The position numbers were made by a program, and so were the translations under genes. A DNA stretch of 48,005 nucleotides from Candidatus Rokuibacteriota bacterium (GTDB lineage: Bacteria > Methylomirabilota > Methylomirabilia > Rokubacteriales > CSP1-6). Shown here one piece after another: positions 35,646 through 46,272 of the stretch; positions within the stretch are counted from its first letter, which is position 1, and every line of letters begins with the position of its first letter. The stretch covers positions 1-48,005 of the forward strand of contig JACQFL010000018.1 of assembly GCA_016200085.1 (NCBI GenBank), given 5' to 3'. The notes under the pieces are model-generated. The model had not been told where the DNA came from. It made no database searches and worked only from the letters and a program-made list of their open reading frames with translations.

Positions 35646-36320
35646 TTATTTCAGCTCCTTGCGGAACAGGCCGAGCGTCCGCGTCCAGGCGTCCTGGGCG
35701 GCTGCCTTGTCGTAGACCTCCGCGCGCTCGTCGTTGAAGAAGCCGTGGTCGACGCCCGGATAGATGTGGATCTCCGACTGCTTGCCGGCCTTCTTGATGG
35801 CCGCGTCGACGTCCTTGGCGACCTGCGGGGTCACGAAGCCGTCCTTCTCCGCGAAGAGCCCGAGGACGGGGCCGTTGAGCTTGCCGTAGTCGGGCTTCAC
35901 GTTGGGATGGATGCCGTAGAAGTTCACGGTCGCGCCGACCGACGGGTTCAGGGTGGCCGCGTAGAGCGCGAGCTGGCCGCCCATGCAGAAGCCGACGGCG
36001 CCCACCTTCTTCGAGGAGGCGTTCTGCAGCAGGTAGCTCACCGCGCCCTTGAGGTCCTTCTCGGCCTGGCCGATGTTGAGCGCCATGAAGAGCTTGCCGG
36101 CGCCGTCGGGCTCGTCCGCGGTCTCGCCGTGATACATGTCCGGGGCCAGCGCGGTGAAGCCCTCGGCGGCAAAGCGGGCGCAAACCTGCTTGATGTGCCC
36201 CACGAGGCCCCACCACTCCTGGATCACGAGAACCCCCGGGCCCGTGCCCGAGGAGGGGGTCGCGAGGTAGCCGGCCGTCGTGGTGCCGTTGGTGGGGAAA
36301 TTGACCATTGTACCGGGCAT
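35646..36320 (-). CDS. Dienelactone hydrolase family protein
   Basis: A 224-residue alpha/beta hydrolase of the carboxymethylenebutenolidase family. The triad is C112 (GFCMGG), D160 (FAEKDGFV) and H192 (GVDHGFFND), with E35 in QEWWGL, as in the classic enzyme. It would open dienelactones in chlorocatechol-type pathways, but many members act on other esters. ATG 36320 follows GGAAGGAGA at 7 bases. No signal peptide. It shares a probable transcript with the thioesterase downstream. Confidence 0.9.
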   Translation of the reverse strand: MPGTMVNFPTNGTTTAGYLATPSSGTGPGVLVIQEWWGLVGHIKQVCARFAAEGFTALAPDMYHGETADEPDGAGKLFMALNIGQAEKDLKGAVSYLLQNASSKKVGAVGFCMGGQLALYAATLNPSVGATVNFYGIHPNVKPDYGKLNGPVLGLFAEKDGFVTPQVAKDVDAAIKKAGKQSEIHIYPGVDHGFFNDERAEVYDKAAAQDAWTRTLGLFRKELK

Positions 36321-36368
36321 TGGTGCGTCTCCTTCCGTGGCGGTGTGTGGCCGCGCCCGCGCGCGGCG

Positions 36369-36668
36369 TCAGCTGCTCTTCGTCCACTCCCAGCGCTGCA
36401 GGACGTCGCTCCGATCGAACCACACGGAGAGCGTGTGGCGGTACTGCGGAAGCCAGCGGCCGAGGCCGAAGGCGCCCTGGTCGATCCATTGCACCAGGCG
36501 CTCGCCGCTGATCGCGTCGCGGTGATCGTACGCCGGCTGGCCGTGTCTGGACTCCATCTGCTTGTAGGTCGCCTTGCCCACGAGCGGATCGAACCGCCCC
36601 TCGACGCTCAGCGCGCACCCGCCCAGGGCCAGCGCCACGGCGCCGGCGAGGAAGCGGCGACGCCTCAC
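36369..36668 (-). CDS. Small predicted lipoprotein
   Basis: A 99-residue protein with a GTG start overlapping the stop of the upstream CNNM gene (GTGA). The N-terminus RRRRFLAGAVALALGGC is a lipoprotein signal with lipobox LGGC and acceptor C18. The mature part (KATYKQMESRHGQPAYDHRD, then WIDQG, RWLPQYRHTLSVWFDRSDVL) loosely recalls small SmpA/BamE-type lipoproteins, but I do not claim membership. It is likely anchored in the envelope and co-expressed with the two CNNM proteins. Function unknown. Confidence 0.75.
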   Translation of the reverse strand: MRRRRFLAGAVALALGGCALSVEGRFDPLVGKATYKQMESRHGQPAYDHRDAISGERLVQWIDQGAFGLGRWLPQYRHTLSVWFDRSDVLQRWEWTKSS

Positions 36669-37915
36669 GCGGTTTCCCGCGCCGCGGGCCGGGCCGGGAC
36701 GATCTTGACCGCCGCCACCCGTCGCGCGTCGGCCTCGAGCACGGTGATGGTGTAGCCGCGGACCTGGAACTCCTCGCCCGTGCGCGGGATGCGCCCGAGG
36801 GTGGCGAGGACCAGGCCGCCGACGGTCTCGTAGTCCTGCTTGGGCAGGTTCCACTCCAGACTCTCGTTCAGCTCGTCGATGTGCACGCGGGCGGCGACCC
36901 AGTAGGAGCCGTCGGGCAGGCGCTCGACCGAGGCGGGGGCGCGGTCGTGCTCGTCCTCGATCTCGCCGACGATCTCCTCGACGACGTCCTCGAGCGTCAC
37001 CAGGCCCGTGGTGGCGCCGTACTCGTCCACCACGATCGCCATCGGATTCCGCGCCCGCTGCATCTCGCGGAGCAGGTCGTCGATCCGCTTGGCTTCCGGC
37101 ACATAGTACGGCGGGCGCATCAGGGCGTCCAGCGAGCGGGCTTCGGCGCCGAGGCGCAGCAGGTCCATGGCCGCCACCATGCCGACCACGCTGCTCTCGC
37201 GCTCGTGCCAGATGGGGATGCGCGAGTACCCGCGCTGGTGGATCAGCGCGATGGCGTCGGCGGGGGTGGCCGTGTCCTCCAGCATGACGGCGTCGACGAG
37301 GGGGACCATCACCTCGCGCACCGCCGTGTTGCCGAGGTCGAAGATCTTGTCGATCATCTCGGCTTCCTGGGTGGTTACGTCGGCCTCGCCCGGCTCCACC
37401 GAGAGCAGGGCCTTCAGCTCCTCGCGCGAGACGAAGTGCCGGGTGGCGGCGTCGCGCACCCCGAACAGCCGCAGGAGGGCGGCCGTGATGGCCGTGGCCA
37501 GGGTGACGACCGGCGCCAGCACCCAGGCGGCGACCATGAGGGGACGATAGAGCCAGAGGATCAGCCGCGTGGCCCACTCCCGGGCCGCGGCCTTGGGGAT
37601 GATCTCGCCGAAGACCAGCATCACCGGGGTCAGCACCGCGGTCACCACGAGGGGCGCCGCGTGGCCGAGCACGGGCAGCAGCGCCCAGGTGGCGGCCGAG
37701 GCGGCGACGATGTCGGCGATGGTGACGCCCATCATCGCCGCCGAGAGCGGGCGCTCCGGATGGCGGAAGACCTCGAGGTAGGCCGCGGCGGTGCCGCTGC
37801 CCTCCTCGGCGAGGTGGCGCAGGCGCAGGCGGTTGGCGGCGATGAACGCCATCTCGGCCGCGGAGAAGAACACGATCGCGACCAGACAGACGGCGGCGAT
37901 CCAGAGCGCGCTCAC
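36665..37915 (-). CDS. CNNM/CorC-type membrane protein with CBS pair (1)
   Basis: A 416-residue hemolysin C/CorC-like protein. The N-terminal DUF21 domain has about four membrane helices (FFSAAEMAFIAANRLRLRHL; FGEIIPKAAAREWATRLILW). A CBS pair follows ([34 protein letters not shown]) and then a CorC/HlyC C-terminal domain (ETVGGLVLATLGRIPRTGEE). Relatives are tied to Mg2+/Co2+ export or tolerance. GTG start overlaps the stop of the second CNNM gene by 4 bases. Confidence 0.92.
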   Translation of the reverse strand: MSALWIAAVCLVAIVFFSAAEMAFIAANRLRLRHLAEEGSGTAAAYLEVFRHPERPLSAAMMGVTIADIVAASAATWALLPVLGHAAPLVVTAVLTPVMLVFGEIIPKAAAREWATRLILWLYRPLMVAAWVLAPVVTLATAITAALLRLFGVRDAATRHFVSREELKALLSVEPGEADVTTQEAEMIDKIFDLGNTAVREVMVPLVDAVMLEDTATPADAIALIHQRGYSRIPIWHERESSVVGMVAAMDLLRLGAEARSLDALMRPPYYVPEAKRIDDLLREMQRARNPMAIVVDEYGATTGLVTLEDVVEEIVGEIEDEHDRAPASVERLPDGSYWVAARVHIDELNESLEWNLPKQDYETVGGLVLATLGRIPRTGEEFQVRGYTITVLEADARRVAAVKIVPARPAARETA

Positions 37916-39186
37916 GCCGCCGCCTCTCCCTCGGCCGGCTTGGCGAGGGCGACGAGCACTTCGACCACGCGCGTGCGCTGGACCTTCTCCACCGTCACCG
38001 TCACGTCGCCCACGGTCTTGCGCTCGGCGGCCAGCGGCACGCGGCCGAAGAGGTCGAGCACCCAGCCGCCCACGGTGTCGTAGCCCTCGCTGGCGATCGC
38101 GAGCCCGGTCGTCGCGTTGAGCTCCTCGATGGGCAGCTTGCCCGAGACCCGGTAGGTGGTGGCGTCGATGCGCTGGATCAAGCGCTCCGGCTCGTCGTAC
38201 TCGTCAGCGATCTCGCCCACCAGCTCCTCGAGCAGGTCCTCCAGCGAGAGCAGGCCGGCGGTGCCGCCGTACTCGTCGACGACGATGGCCATGTGGAGCT
38301 TCTTGGCCTGGAACTCCTGGAGCAGCACGTCGGCGCGCTTGGACTCCGGCACGAAGTACGGGGGATGCAGGTGCCCGCGCAGGTCGAAGTCCGGGGGCAG
38401 CCCCGCCGCCCACGGCAGCAGGTCCTTGGTGTAGAGGATGCCGACGATGACGTCGAGCGAGCCCTCGGAGACGGGCACCCGGGAGTGCAGGTGCTCGCGC
38501 AGCGCGGGCAGGATCTTCTCGCGGGGGGTCTCGACGTCGAGGCAGAACATGTCGGTGCGCGGCACCATCAGCGAGCGCACCTGGGTGTCCTCGAGCTCGA
38601 AGACCTTGTGGATCATCTCGCGCTCCTCGCGCTCCACCACGCCCTCGCGGGCGCCCACGTCCACCAGCGTGCGCAGCTCCTCTTCCGTGAGCTCGGGCTC
38701 ACTCGAGCGCTCGCTGCCGATGAGCCGCACGGTCAGCGCGGTCAGGCCGGCGAGCAGCACCCGCACGGGAGTGAGCAGCCACTCCAGCCAGAGCACGGGC
38801 CGGCGGGCGAAGGCGAGGAAGCGCTCCGGGTGCTGCAGCGCGAGCGTCATCGGCAGGACCTCGCCGAAGGTCGTCAGCAGGAGGACCATGATCACGGTCT
38901 CGACGATGACCCCGTACGTGGGGCCGAACACCGCGTCGGCCAGCGTGGTCGCGAGCGCGGCGGCGCCGATGTTGATGACGGTGACGCCGACGAGCAGGGT
39001 GACGAGGAGGTCGTGGGGGCGTTCGATGAGCGGGGCGTGCCCGACCGCCGGCGTGGGCTCGCTGCTGAAGCGCCGCAGGCGCGCGCGGCCCAGCGAGAAG
39101 TAGGCCTTCTCGGCGCCGTTCAGGATGGCGGCGAGGACGATCAGGAGACCGAGCAGGAGCAACCGCGACACCACGTTGTCGCTCAC
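37912..39186 (-). CDS. CNNM/CorC-type membrane protein with CBS pair (2)
   Basis: A 424-residue paralogue of the next gene with the same build: DUF21 membrane domain ([40 protein letters not shown]), CBS pair ([40 protein letters not shown]) and CorC/HlyC end ([20 protein letters not shown]). The GTG at 39186 is used because it overlaps the thiL stop (GTGA) and starts directly before the first membrane helix; the open frame upstream is only a thiL shadow. Tandem pairs like this may form heterodimers (inference). Confidence 0.9.
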   Translation of the reverse strand: MSDNVVSRLLLLGLLIVLAAILNGAEKAYFSLGRARLRRFSSEPTPAVGHAPLIERPHDLLVTLLVGVTVINIGAAALATTLADAVFGPTYGVIVETVIMVLLLTTFGEVLPMTLALQHPERFLAFARRPVLWLEWLLTPVRVLLAGLTALTVRLIGSERSSEPELTEEELRTLVDVGAREGVVEREEREMIHKVFELEDTQVRSLMVPRTDMFCLDVETPREKILPALREHLHSRVPVSEGSLDVIVGILYTKDLLPWAAGLPPDFDLRGHLHPPYFVPESKRADVLLQEFQAKKLHMAIVVDEYGGTAGLLSLEDLLEELVGEIADEYDEPERLIQRIDATTYRVSGKLPIEELNATTGLAIASEGYDTVGGWVLDLFGRVPLAAERKTVGDVTVTVEKVQRTRVVEVLVALAKPAEGEAAA

Positions 39187-40209
39187 CGCGCGCGCCCCGC
39201 CGCGAAGTGCTCGAAGCCCGGCGTGGCGGGGACGACCGCGCCGGCGGCGTCGACGAGCCTGAGACCGGGCGGGCCGGCGACGACGCGGCCGATCGCGGTC
39301 AGTCGGGTGCCCGTCGCGCGCGCGAGCCCGTCGGCCAGGCCCGGCCACTGCGTCGCGGCGCAGGTGAGGAGCAGCTCGTAGTCCTCGCCGCCTCCGGTGG
39401 CCCAGGCCAGCGCGTCGGCGCCGAGGGCGGCGGCCGCCGCGCGCGTCGCGGCCGCGACGGGCAGGTGATCGACGCGCACCTCGGCGCCGCCGCCGCTCTC
39501 CTCGAGCACGTGGCCCAGGTCCTTGGTGAGCCCGTCGGACAGGTCGATCATCGCCGTGACCCCGCCGGCCGCGGCCAGCCAGCGCCCTTCCTTCACGCGA
39601 GCCGCCGGCCTCAGATGCCGGCGGCTGACCTCGTCGCGGGCGGCGGCATCCAGGCGGCTGGCCATCTCGGGATGCTCGAGGACGGCCAGCCCGGCCGCCG
39701 AGGCGCCGAGATCGCCGGTGACGGCGATGACGTCGCCGGCCCGGGCCCCCGCGCGCAGCAAGGGCGTGACGGCCTCGCCGAGGAGCGTGACGTTGACGAG
39801 CCATCCCGCCGGCGAGAGCGAGGTGTCACCGCCCACGAGCGCCACACCGTGCTCGTCCGCGAGCCCGAGCGCGGCGGTGTAGAAGGCGTCGGCATCGGCC
39901 GCCGTCGTGCCGGGCGGGCAGGCCAGGGCGACCAGGACCCAGCGGGGCTGGCCCCCCATCGCGGCGATGTCGGAGAGGTTTACGGCGAGCGACTTCCAGC
40001 CGATGTCGGCGGGGCCGGCCCAGCGGCGCCGGAAGTGCACGTCCTCGAGCAAGAGGTCCGTGGTGACCACGAGCCGCGTTCCCGGCGTCGGCTCGAGCAC
40101 CGCGCAGTCGTCCCCGATCCCCACCGCCACGCCCGCGCCGCCCAGACGCCGTCGCCGGAGACCCCTGATGAGCTCCAGCTCCGTGAGTGGACGACTCCGT
40201 TGATCGGCC

Positions 40210-40217
<8 letters not shown>
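39183..40217 (-). CDS. thiL: Thiamine-monophosphate kinase
   Basis: A 344-residue ThiL, an AIR-synthase-fold enzyme that phosphorylates thiamine monophosphate to the active diphosphate with ATP. Motifs: [66 protein letters not shown] and [14 protein letters not shown] start, overlapping the end of trpG by 8 bases. No TPP riboswitch is visible here. It is followed by the CNNM genes. Confidence 0.95.
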
Positions 40218-40850
<633 letters not shown>

Positions 40851-40854
<4 letters not shown>

Positions 40855-42302
40855 CGGCCTGCCGCCGCCGCCATCCGCAGCGCGAGGACGAGGCCGCGCG
40901 CCTTGGAGCACGTCTCCAGCCATTCCGTCTTGGGGTCGGAATCGGCCACGATGCCGGCGCCGACCTGGATCGACGCGTTCGTGCCCGAGCACACGATGGT
41001 GCGGATGGTGATGCAGGAGTCGAGGTTGCCGGAGTACGAGATGTACCCGACCGCGCCCGCGTACGGTCCGCGCTGGGTCGGCTCCAGCTCGTCGATGATC
41101 TCCATGGCGCGGATCTTCGGCGCCCCCGAGACCGTCCCCGCCGGGAAGCACGCCTGCAGCACGTCGAGGGCGTCGCGCCCCGGCGCCAGCGCGCCGGTGA
41201 CGTTGCTCACGAGGTGCATGACGTGGGAATAGCGCTCGGTCGCCATGAACTCGGTGACCGTGACCGAGCCCAGCGTGGACACGCGGCCGACGTCGTTGCG
41301 CCCGAGGTCCACGAGCATCACGTGCTCGGCGCGCTCCTTGGGATCAGCCATCATGCGCGCCTCGATCTCGCGGTCCTCGGCCTCGCTGCGGCCGCGCGGG
41401 TAGGTGCCCGCGATGGGGCGCAGCTCGACGCGGTCGCCCTCGACGCGGACCAGCACCTCCGGCGACGAGCCGACGATGGTCGTCCGGCCCAGGCGCAGAT
41501 AGAAGAGGTAGGGCGAGGGGTTGACGGTCCGGAGCGCGCGGTAGATTGTGAAGGGTTCCGCAGTCAGGCGCGTGTCGAGCCGGCGCGCCACCACGATCTG
41601 GAACGCGTCGCCCGCCGCGATGTGCTCCTTGGCACGGCGGACGGCCTCCTCGTAGGCCGGCTGGTCCATCGTCGACGCGAAGCCGTCCTCCTCCATGGCC
41701 AGCAGCGGCCCCGTGGCGGGCAGGCTGAAGTTCGCTGCCCGCGCCGGCCGGGCGAGCCGCGCCAGCATCATGCCGATCTTCACGGCCGCCTGATCGTAGG
41801 CCTGGTCCAGGGCGGCGGGATCACGGTGCTCGATGTGGCAGTTGGCGATGACGAGGAGCCGGTGGCGCAGGTTGTCGAAGACCACCAGCGTGTCGCTGAA
41901 GAGGAACACGGCGTCGGGCAGCCCGAGGTCGTCCTTGGCCCGGCGTGGCAGCCGCTCCATGTGGTGGACCATGTCGTAGGCGAGGTAGCCGACGGCGCCC
42001 CCCTGGAACCGCGGAAGGCCCGGCACGCTGACCGGGGTGAAGCGCCCCAGGAGGTCGCGCAGCGTGGCGAGCGGGTTGCCGTCGGGCAGCCGCTCGGTGC
42101 GGCCGCCGGGTCGACGCAGTGTCATGCGCCCGTTCTTGGCCGTGAGCATCATGAGCGGGTCGCCGCCCAGGAAGGAGTAGCGGGCCCACTTCTCGCCGCC
42201 CTCGACCGACTCGAGCAGGAACGAGTACGGCCCGGGCCGCAGTCTCAGGTAGGCGGACAGCGGCGTGTCGAGATCGGCCGGGAGCTCGGCGAAGACAGGC
42301 AC
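40851..42302 (-). CDS. trpE: Anthranilate synthase component I (N-terminus may lie upstream)
   Basis: At least 483 residues. It converts chorismate with ammonia to anthranilate, the first step of tryptophan synthesis. The chorismate-binding domain has IAGTYPRGRS, MLVDLGRNDVGRVSTLGSVT and AGTVSGAPKIRAMEIIDELE. The feedback elements FLLES and NPSPYLFYL are present, so Trp inhibition is likely and PabB is less likely. GTG 42302 is the first standard start, but the frame continues upstream to 42383 with PSLSPTRDEFRALAGQGNLV, which looks like a normal TrpE N-terminus and has no ATG/GTG/TTG. An ATC at 42383, 20 bases after the trxA stop, is one candidate. Confidence 0.9.
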
Positions 42303-42403
42303 GAGGTTGCCCTGTCCCGCGAGCGCCCGGAACTCGTCCCGGGTGGGTGAGAGGCTCGGGAGCTGTACGCCGGCGGTGCTGATGTGTCTACCGCGTCACG
42401 CCC

Positions 42404-42733
42404 TCAGGCGAGCGCGTCGAGCTTCTTCTTCAGCTGGGTCTTGGGCACGGCGCCGATCACCTGACCGGCCACCTGACCCTGCTTGACGAACAGGATCGTC
42501 GGGATGGACCGGATGCCGAAGCGGCCAGCCAGTCCAGGGTTCTCGTCCACGTTGACCTTGGCCAGCGTGACCGCTCCGTTCGACTCCCGCGCCAGATCCT
42601 CGAGCACCGGCGCGATCGTCTTACACGGCCCGCACCACTCGGCCCAGAAGTCCACCATCAGGACGCCCGGGCTATCCTTGAGGGTCTGGTCGAAGTTCTG
42701 CTCCGTCAGGTGCAGGGTGGCGGCATCGGCCAT
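42404..42733 (-). CDS. trxA: Thioredoxin
   Basis: A 109-residue thioredoxin: VDFWAEWCGPCKTIAPVLED with the active pair C34/C37, and the cis-proline at P78 in GIRSIPTILF. It reduces protein disulfides in the cytoplasm using thioredoxin reductase. No signal peptide. ATG preceded by GAGGAGACC. It heads the minus-strand run and is divergent from the response regulator across a 134-base gap that must hold both promoters. Confidence 0.97.
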   Translation of the reverse strand: MADAATLHLTEQNFDQTLKDSPGVLMVDFWAEWCGPCKTIAPVLEDLARESNGAVTLAKVNVDENPGLAGRFGIRSIPTILFVKQGQVAGQVIGAVPKTQLKKKLDALA

Positions 42734-42827
42734 GGGCTATGGTCTCCTCAGAAAAAGGTCAACGTCGACGCTAACATGCCGCTCGACCTCGCGCAAGCAA
42801 GGCATCGGGCCTAGCGATTGTTTCGGT

Positions 42828-42840
42828 TGTCAGTTTGACA
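42828..42840. promoter_or_regulatory. Operator-like palindrome between trxA and the response regulator
   Basis: TGTCA-GTT-TGACA is a perfect inverted repeat, 27 bases before the regulator ATG. The flanks CGGT and CCG extend it imperfectly. It lies between two divergent genes and could bind the regulator itself. A TTGACA within it has no well-spaced -10 box, so I do not call a promoter. Confidence 0.35.
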
Positions 42841-42867
42841 CCGCCCTGTGCTAAAGTCGTTGCAGGG

Positions 42868-44220
<1,353 letters not shown>

Positions 44221-44226
44221 CCTTTC

Positions 44227-44254
44227 CCGCGCGGCGTGTTTCCGTCGCGCGCGG
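44227..44254 (+). terminator. Possible terminator hairpin after the response regulator
   Basis: CCGCGCG (44227-44233) pairs with CGCGCGG (44248-44254) around a 14-base loop, 7 bases after the regulator stop, followed by TATTCA. The U-content is too low for a confident intrinsic terminator. Confidence 0.4.
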
Positions 44255-44266
44255 TATTCACGAGGC

Positions 44267-44421
44267 CGGCGGCGGGCGGCAGTGAGGGGCGGGGCTCTCG
44301 GCGATCCGACTGACTGTGGTGTCGGAACCGCGTGTCCGCGCGCCGCGTCGAGCGCGTGTTGACGTCTACCCGTACCCAACGGATCGCCGAGAGCCCCGCC
44401 CCTCACTGCCGCCCGCCGCCG
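44267..44421. repeat. Perfect 42-bp inverted repeat around a 71-base spacer
   Basis: Arm 44267-44308 is the exact reverse complement of arm 44380-44421; every one of 42 pairs matches. The spacer 44309-44379 has no convincing ORF. It lies in the 332-base non-coding stretch 44221-44552 between convergent genes, so a transcript from either side would fold into a very stable hairpin. No clear target-site duplication is seen at the edges. A miniature inverted-repeat element, a structured RNA or a convergent-gene insulator are all possible. Confidence 0.9.
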
Positions 44422-44455
44422 CCGCGAGATTGACACACCCGTTCGGGGGAACGGC

Positions 44456-44524
44456 GCTCGGCAGGGCCGAGCTGGTTCCGGCGGTGTGGGTGGACTCGTG
44501 TAGCGGGGCGCTGACGCCCACGAG
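44456..44524. other. Cluster of small hairpins downstream of the membrane-protein gene
   Basis: GCTCGGC/GCCGAGC (44456-44462 with 44466-44472) and CTCGTG/CACGAG (44495-44500 with 44519-44524, with GGCG/CGCC inside) lie between the 42-bp inverted repeat and the stop at 44553. They would sit in the 3' end of the minus-strand transcript. I see nothing else in 44422-44552. Confidence 0.4.
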
Positions 44525-44552
44525 CCCTCGCCCCGCGGGGAGCGACGCAACG

Positions 44553-46262
44553 CTAGCGACTCTGGGGCGCGGTGGGCGGGGAGGGTTGGATGACGATGGG
44601 GCGGGAGTTGTGGAGCTTGAGGAGGCGGTGGTCGGGGAGGAGCGCGTAGGCGTCGACCAGGTGGTAGCCGGGGGAGAGGTGGTAGGCGTAGAGGCGGAAG
44701 GTCCAGGGGGTGCCGGGCGCTTCGCGGGTCTGGGCGGTCGTGTAGACCGCGCGGCCGACGACCGTGCCGTCCACGACGACGAGCACGGCGTCGGGCGTTG
44801 CGCTCGTGAACGGGTCGAGGGCCCACCCGGAGAGCTGGAGAGCCTGGAGGGGCCCATCGAGCAGGCCGTCGGCGGCGCTGATCGCGCCGGCGGGGCGGTC
44901 CTGCTCGATCCGCTGGTAGCGGCTCAGCGGCGGCTCGGGAGCGTCGGCGAACGGGCCGAGACGGAGACGCTCGAGGGTCGCCGCGTACGCGCGGAGCGCA
45001 GGGACGTCGGGGAACATCTCCTTCAGGCAGAGGTCGGGCGCGATGCGGTAGTGCTGCACGCAATCCCGCCCGCGGACGCTCGCGTGGTGACGGAAGCCGA
45101 GCCGCGCCTCGCCGTCATGCTCCGTCAGCACGAGGCAGACGACCGCGGCCACGCCCACGGCGGCGACGAGCCATCGCTCGGCCCGCCCCCGTGACGGGAA
45201 GTCCATCGTCACGAGAACGACCAGGCTCACCCAGAACAGGAACGACTCGGTGACGTAGCGGGAGGAGAGCGCCTGGGCGACGCCCCACGCGGTCCGGCCA
45301 GCGCCGGTCATGACCGCGGTGAGGATCGCGAACAGCGCGAGCAGCAGCCACGGCAGCATCGCCGGCCGGCGATCGGGCGCGCGATTCCAGGTCCGGCGGG
45401 CCACGCGGGCGAACAGGACGAGCCCGAGCGCGCCCCAGAGCGTGGCGGCGGGCAGGCTCTCGAAGCCGAGCGGGGCGCCGAGGTAGGCGATCACGTAGCG
45501 CGTCCAGCCTACCGGGTCCCCGAGCGAGTCCCACAGCGAGACGTGCTGCGAGGGCTGCCGGTATCCCGCGAGGTAGGCGACCGCCATGGCGACGGCTCCG
45601 GCGAGCGTCGCGGCGGTGGGCCACCAGCGCCGCCGGCCGGACTCGCCAGGCGCCCGGCACGCGACGCCGATCGGCACCACGGCCAGCGCGACCAGGCCCG
45701 AGGCGAACGACAGCGCCGCCGCGACCGCGCCCCCGAGGCCGAGCAGGGCGCCGGTCCATCCGGACCGGCGACAGATCGCCCAGACCGCGAAGGTGATCGC
45801 GAGCGACGTGATGAAGAGCTGGATCTGCCAGCCCCAGAGCCAGTTCTCGAACTGGCCCTTCGAGAACGTCAGGGCCGAGGCGACGAGCACCAGCCAGGGC
45901 ACGAGGCGCTTCGACGGGACGGTCGCGGCGATCAGCGCGGCGAGGATCACCAGGAGCGCGAGGGCGACCGCCACGCTGGCGGCGCTTTCCCAGCGCGTGT
46001 CCCAGCGCGACAGGCGCGCGAGGGCGAGCATGACGAGCTTGGGGAGCACCGGGCGATGCTCGTTGTGCTGGGCCCAGAGCTCGGCGAGGCTCAGCCGTCC
46101 CTGGGCGACGTGCTCGACCTCGGGGGTGAGGTGCCACTCGTCCCAGTACGGGACGTTGACCGCGTGACGCGCGACGGCGATCGCGATCAGCCCGGGGCAC
46201 ACCACGCTCGCCAGCCATGGCCCGATCCGCGCCACGCGTGCGAGGGCGGAAGGAGGCGCCAT
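44553..46262 (-). CDS. Polytopic membrane protein of unknown function
   Basis: A 569-residue protein with roughly ten hydrophobic helices in its first 400 residues. It begins MAPPSALARVARIGPWLASV and has an early polar loop, NVPYWDEWHLTPEVEHVAQG then WAQHNEHRPVLPKLV, reminiscent of the acidic first loop of GT-C-type glycosyltransferases, although family membership is not shown. The last 150 residues are soluble, with LQLSGWALDPFTSATPDAVL and VVVDGTVVGRAVYTT suggesting a beta-sandwich outside the membrane. ATG 46262 lies 10 bases after the aminotransferase stop; the open frame upstream is its shadow. Possibly cell-surface glycan related (weak inference). Confidence 0.75.
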   Translation of the reverse strand: MAPPSALARVARIGPWLASVVCPGLIAIAVARHAVNVPYWDEWHLTPEVEHVAQGRLSLAELWAQHNEHRPVLPKLVMLALARLSRWDTRWESAASVAVALALLVILAALIAATVPSKRLVPWLVLVASALTFSKGQFENWLWGWQIQLFITSLAITFAVWAICRRSGWTGALLGLGGAVAAALSFASGLVALAVVPIGVACRAPGESGRRRWWPTAATLAGAVAMAVAYLAGYRQPSQHVSLWDSLGDPVGWTRYVIAYLGAPLGFESLPAATLWGALGLVLFARVARRTWNRAPDRRPAMLPWLLLALFAILTAVMTGAGRTAWGVAQALSSRYVTESFLFWVSLVVLVTMDFPSRGRAERWLVAAVGVAAVVCLVLTEHDGEARLGFRHHASVRGRDCVQHYRIAPDLCLKEMFPDVPALRAYAATLERLRLGPFADAPEPPLSRYQRIEQDRPAGAISAADGLLDGPLQALQLSGWALDPFTSATPDAVLVVVDGTVVGRAVYTTAQTREAPGTPWTFRLYAYHLSPGYHLVDAYALLPDHRLLKLHNSRPIVIQPSPPTAPQSR

Positions 46263-46272
46263 CCGGGAGCGC

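Noticed and set aside
42835..42867. Sigma-54 or sigma-70 promoter before the response regulator
   Set aside because: TTGACA lacks a -10 box at 16-18 bases, and the TTGACAC...TGTGCT resemblance to a -24/-12 site has GA instead of GG and one base too many between the elements.
44316..45194. 292-codon + frame starting in the inverted-repeat region
   Set aside because: It is antisense to the membrane-protein gene, starts inside the repeat spacer and has repetitive Gly/Arg/Glu composition without any motif.
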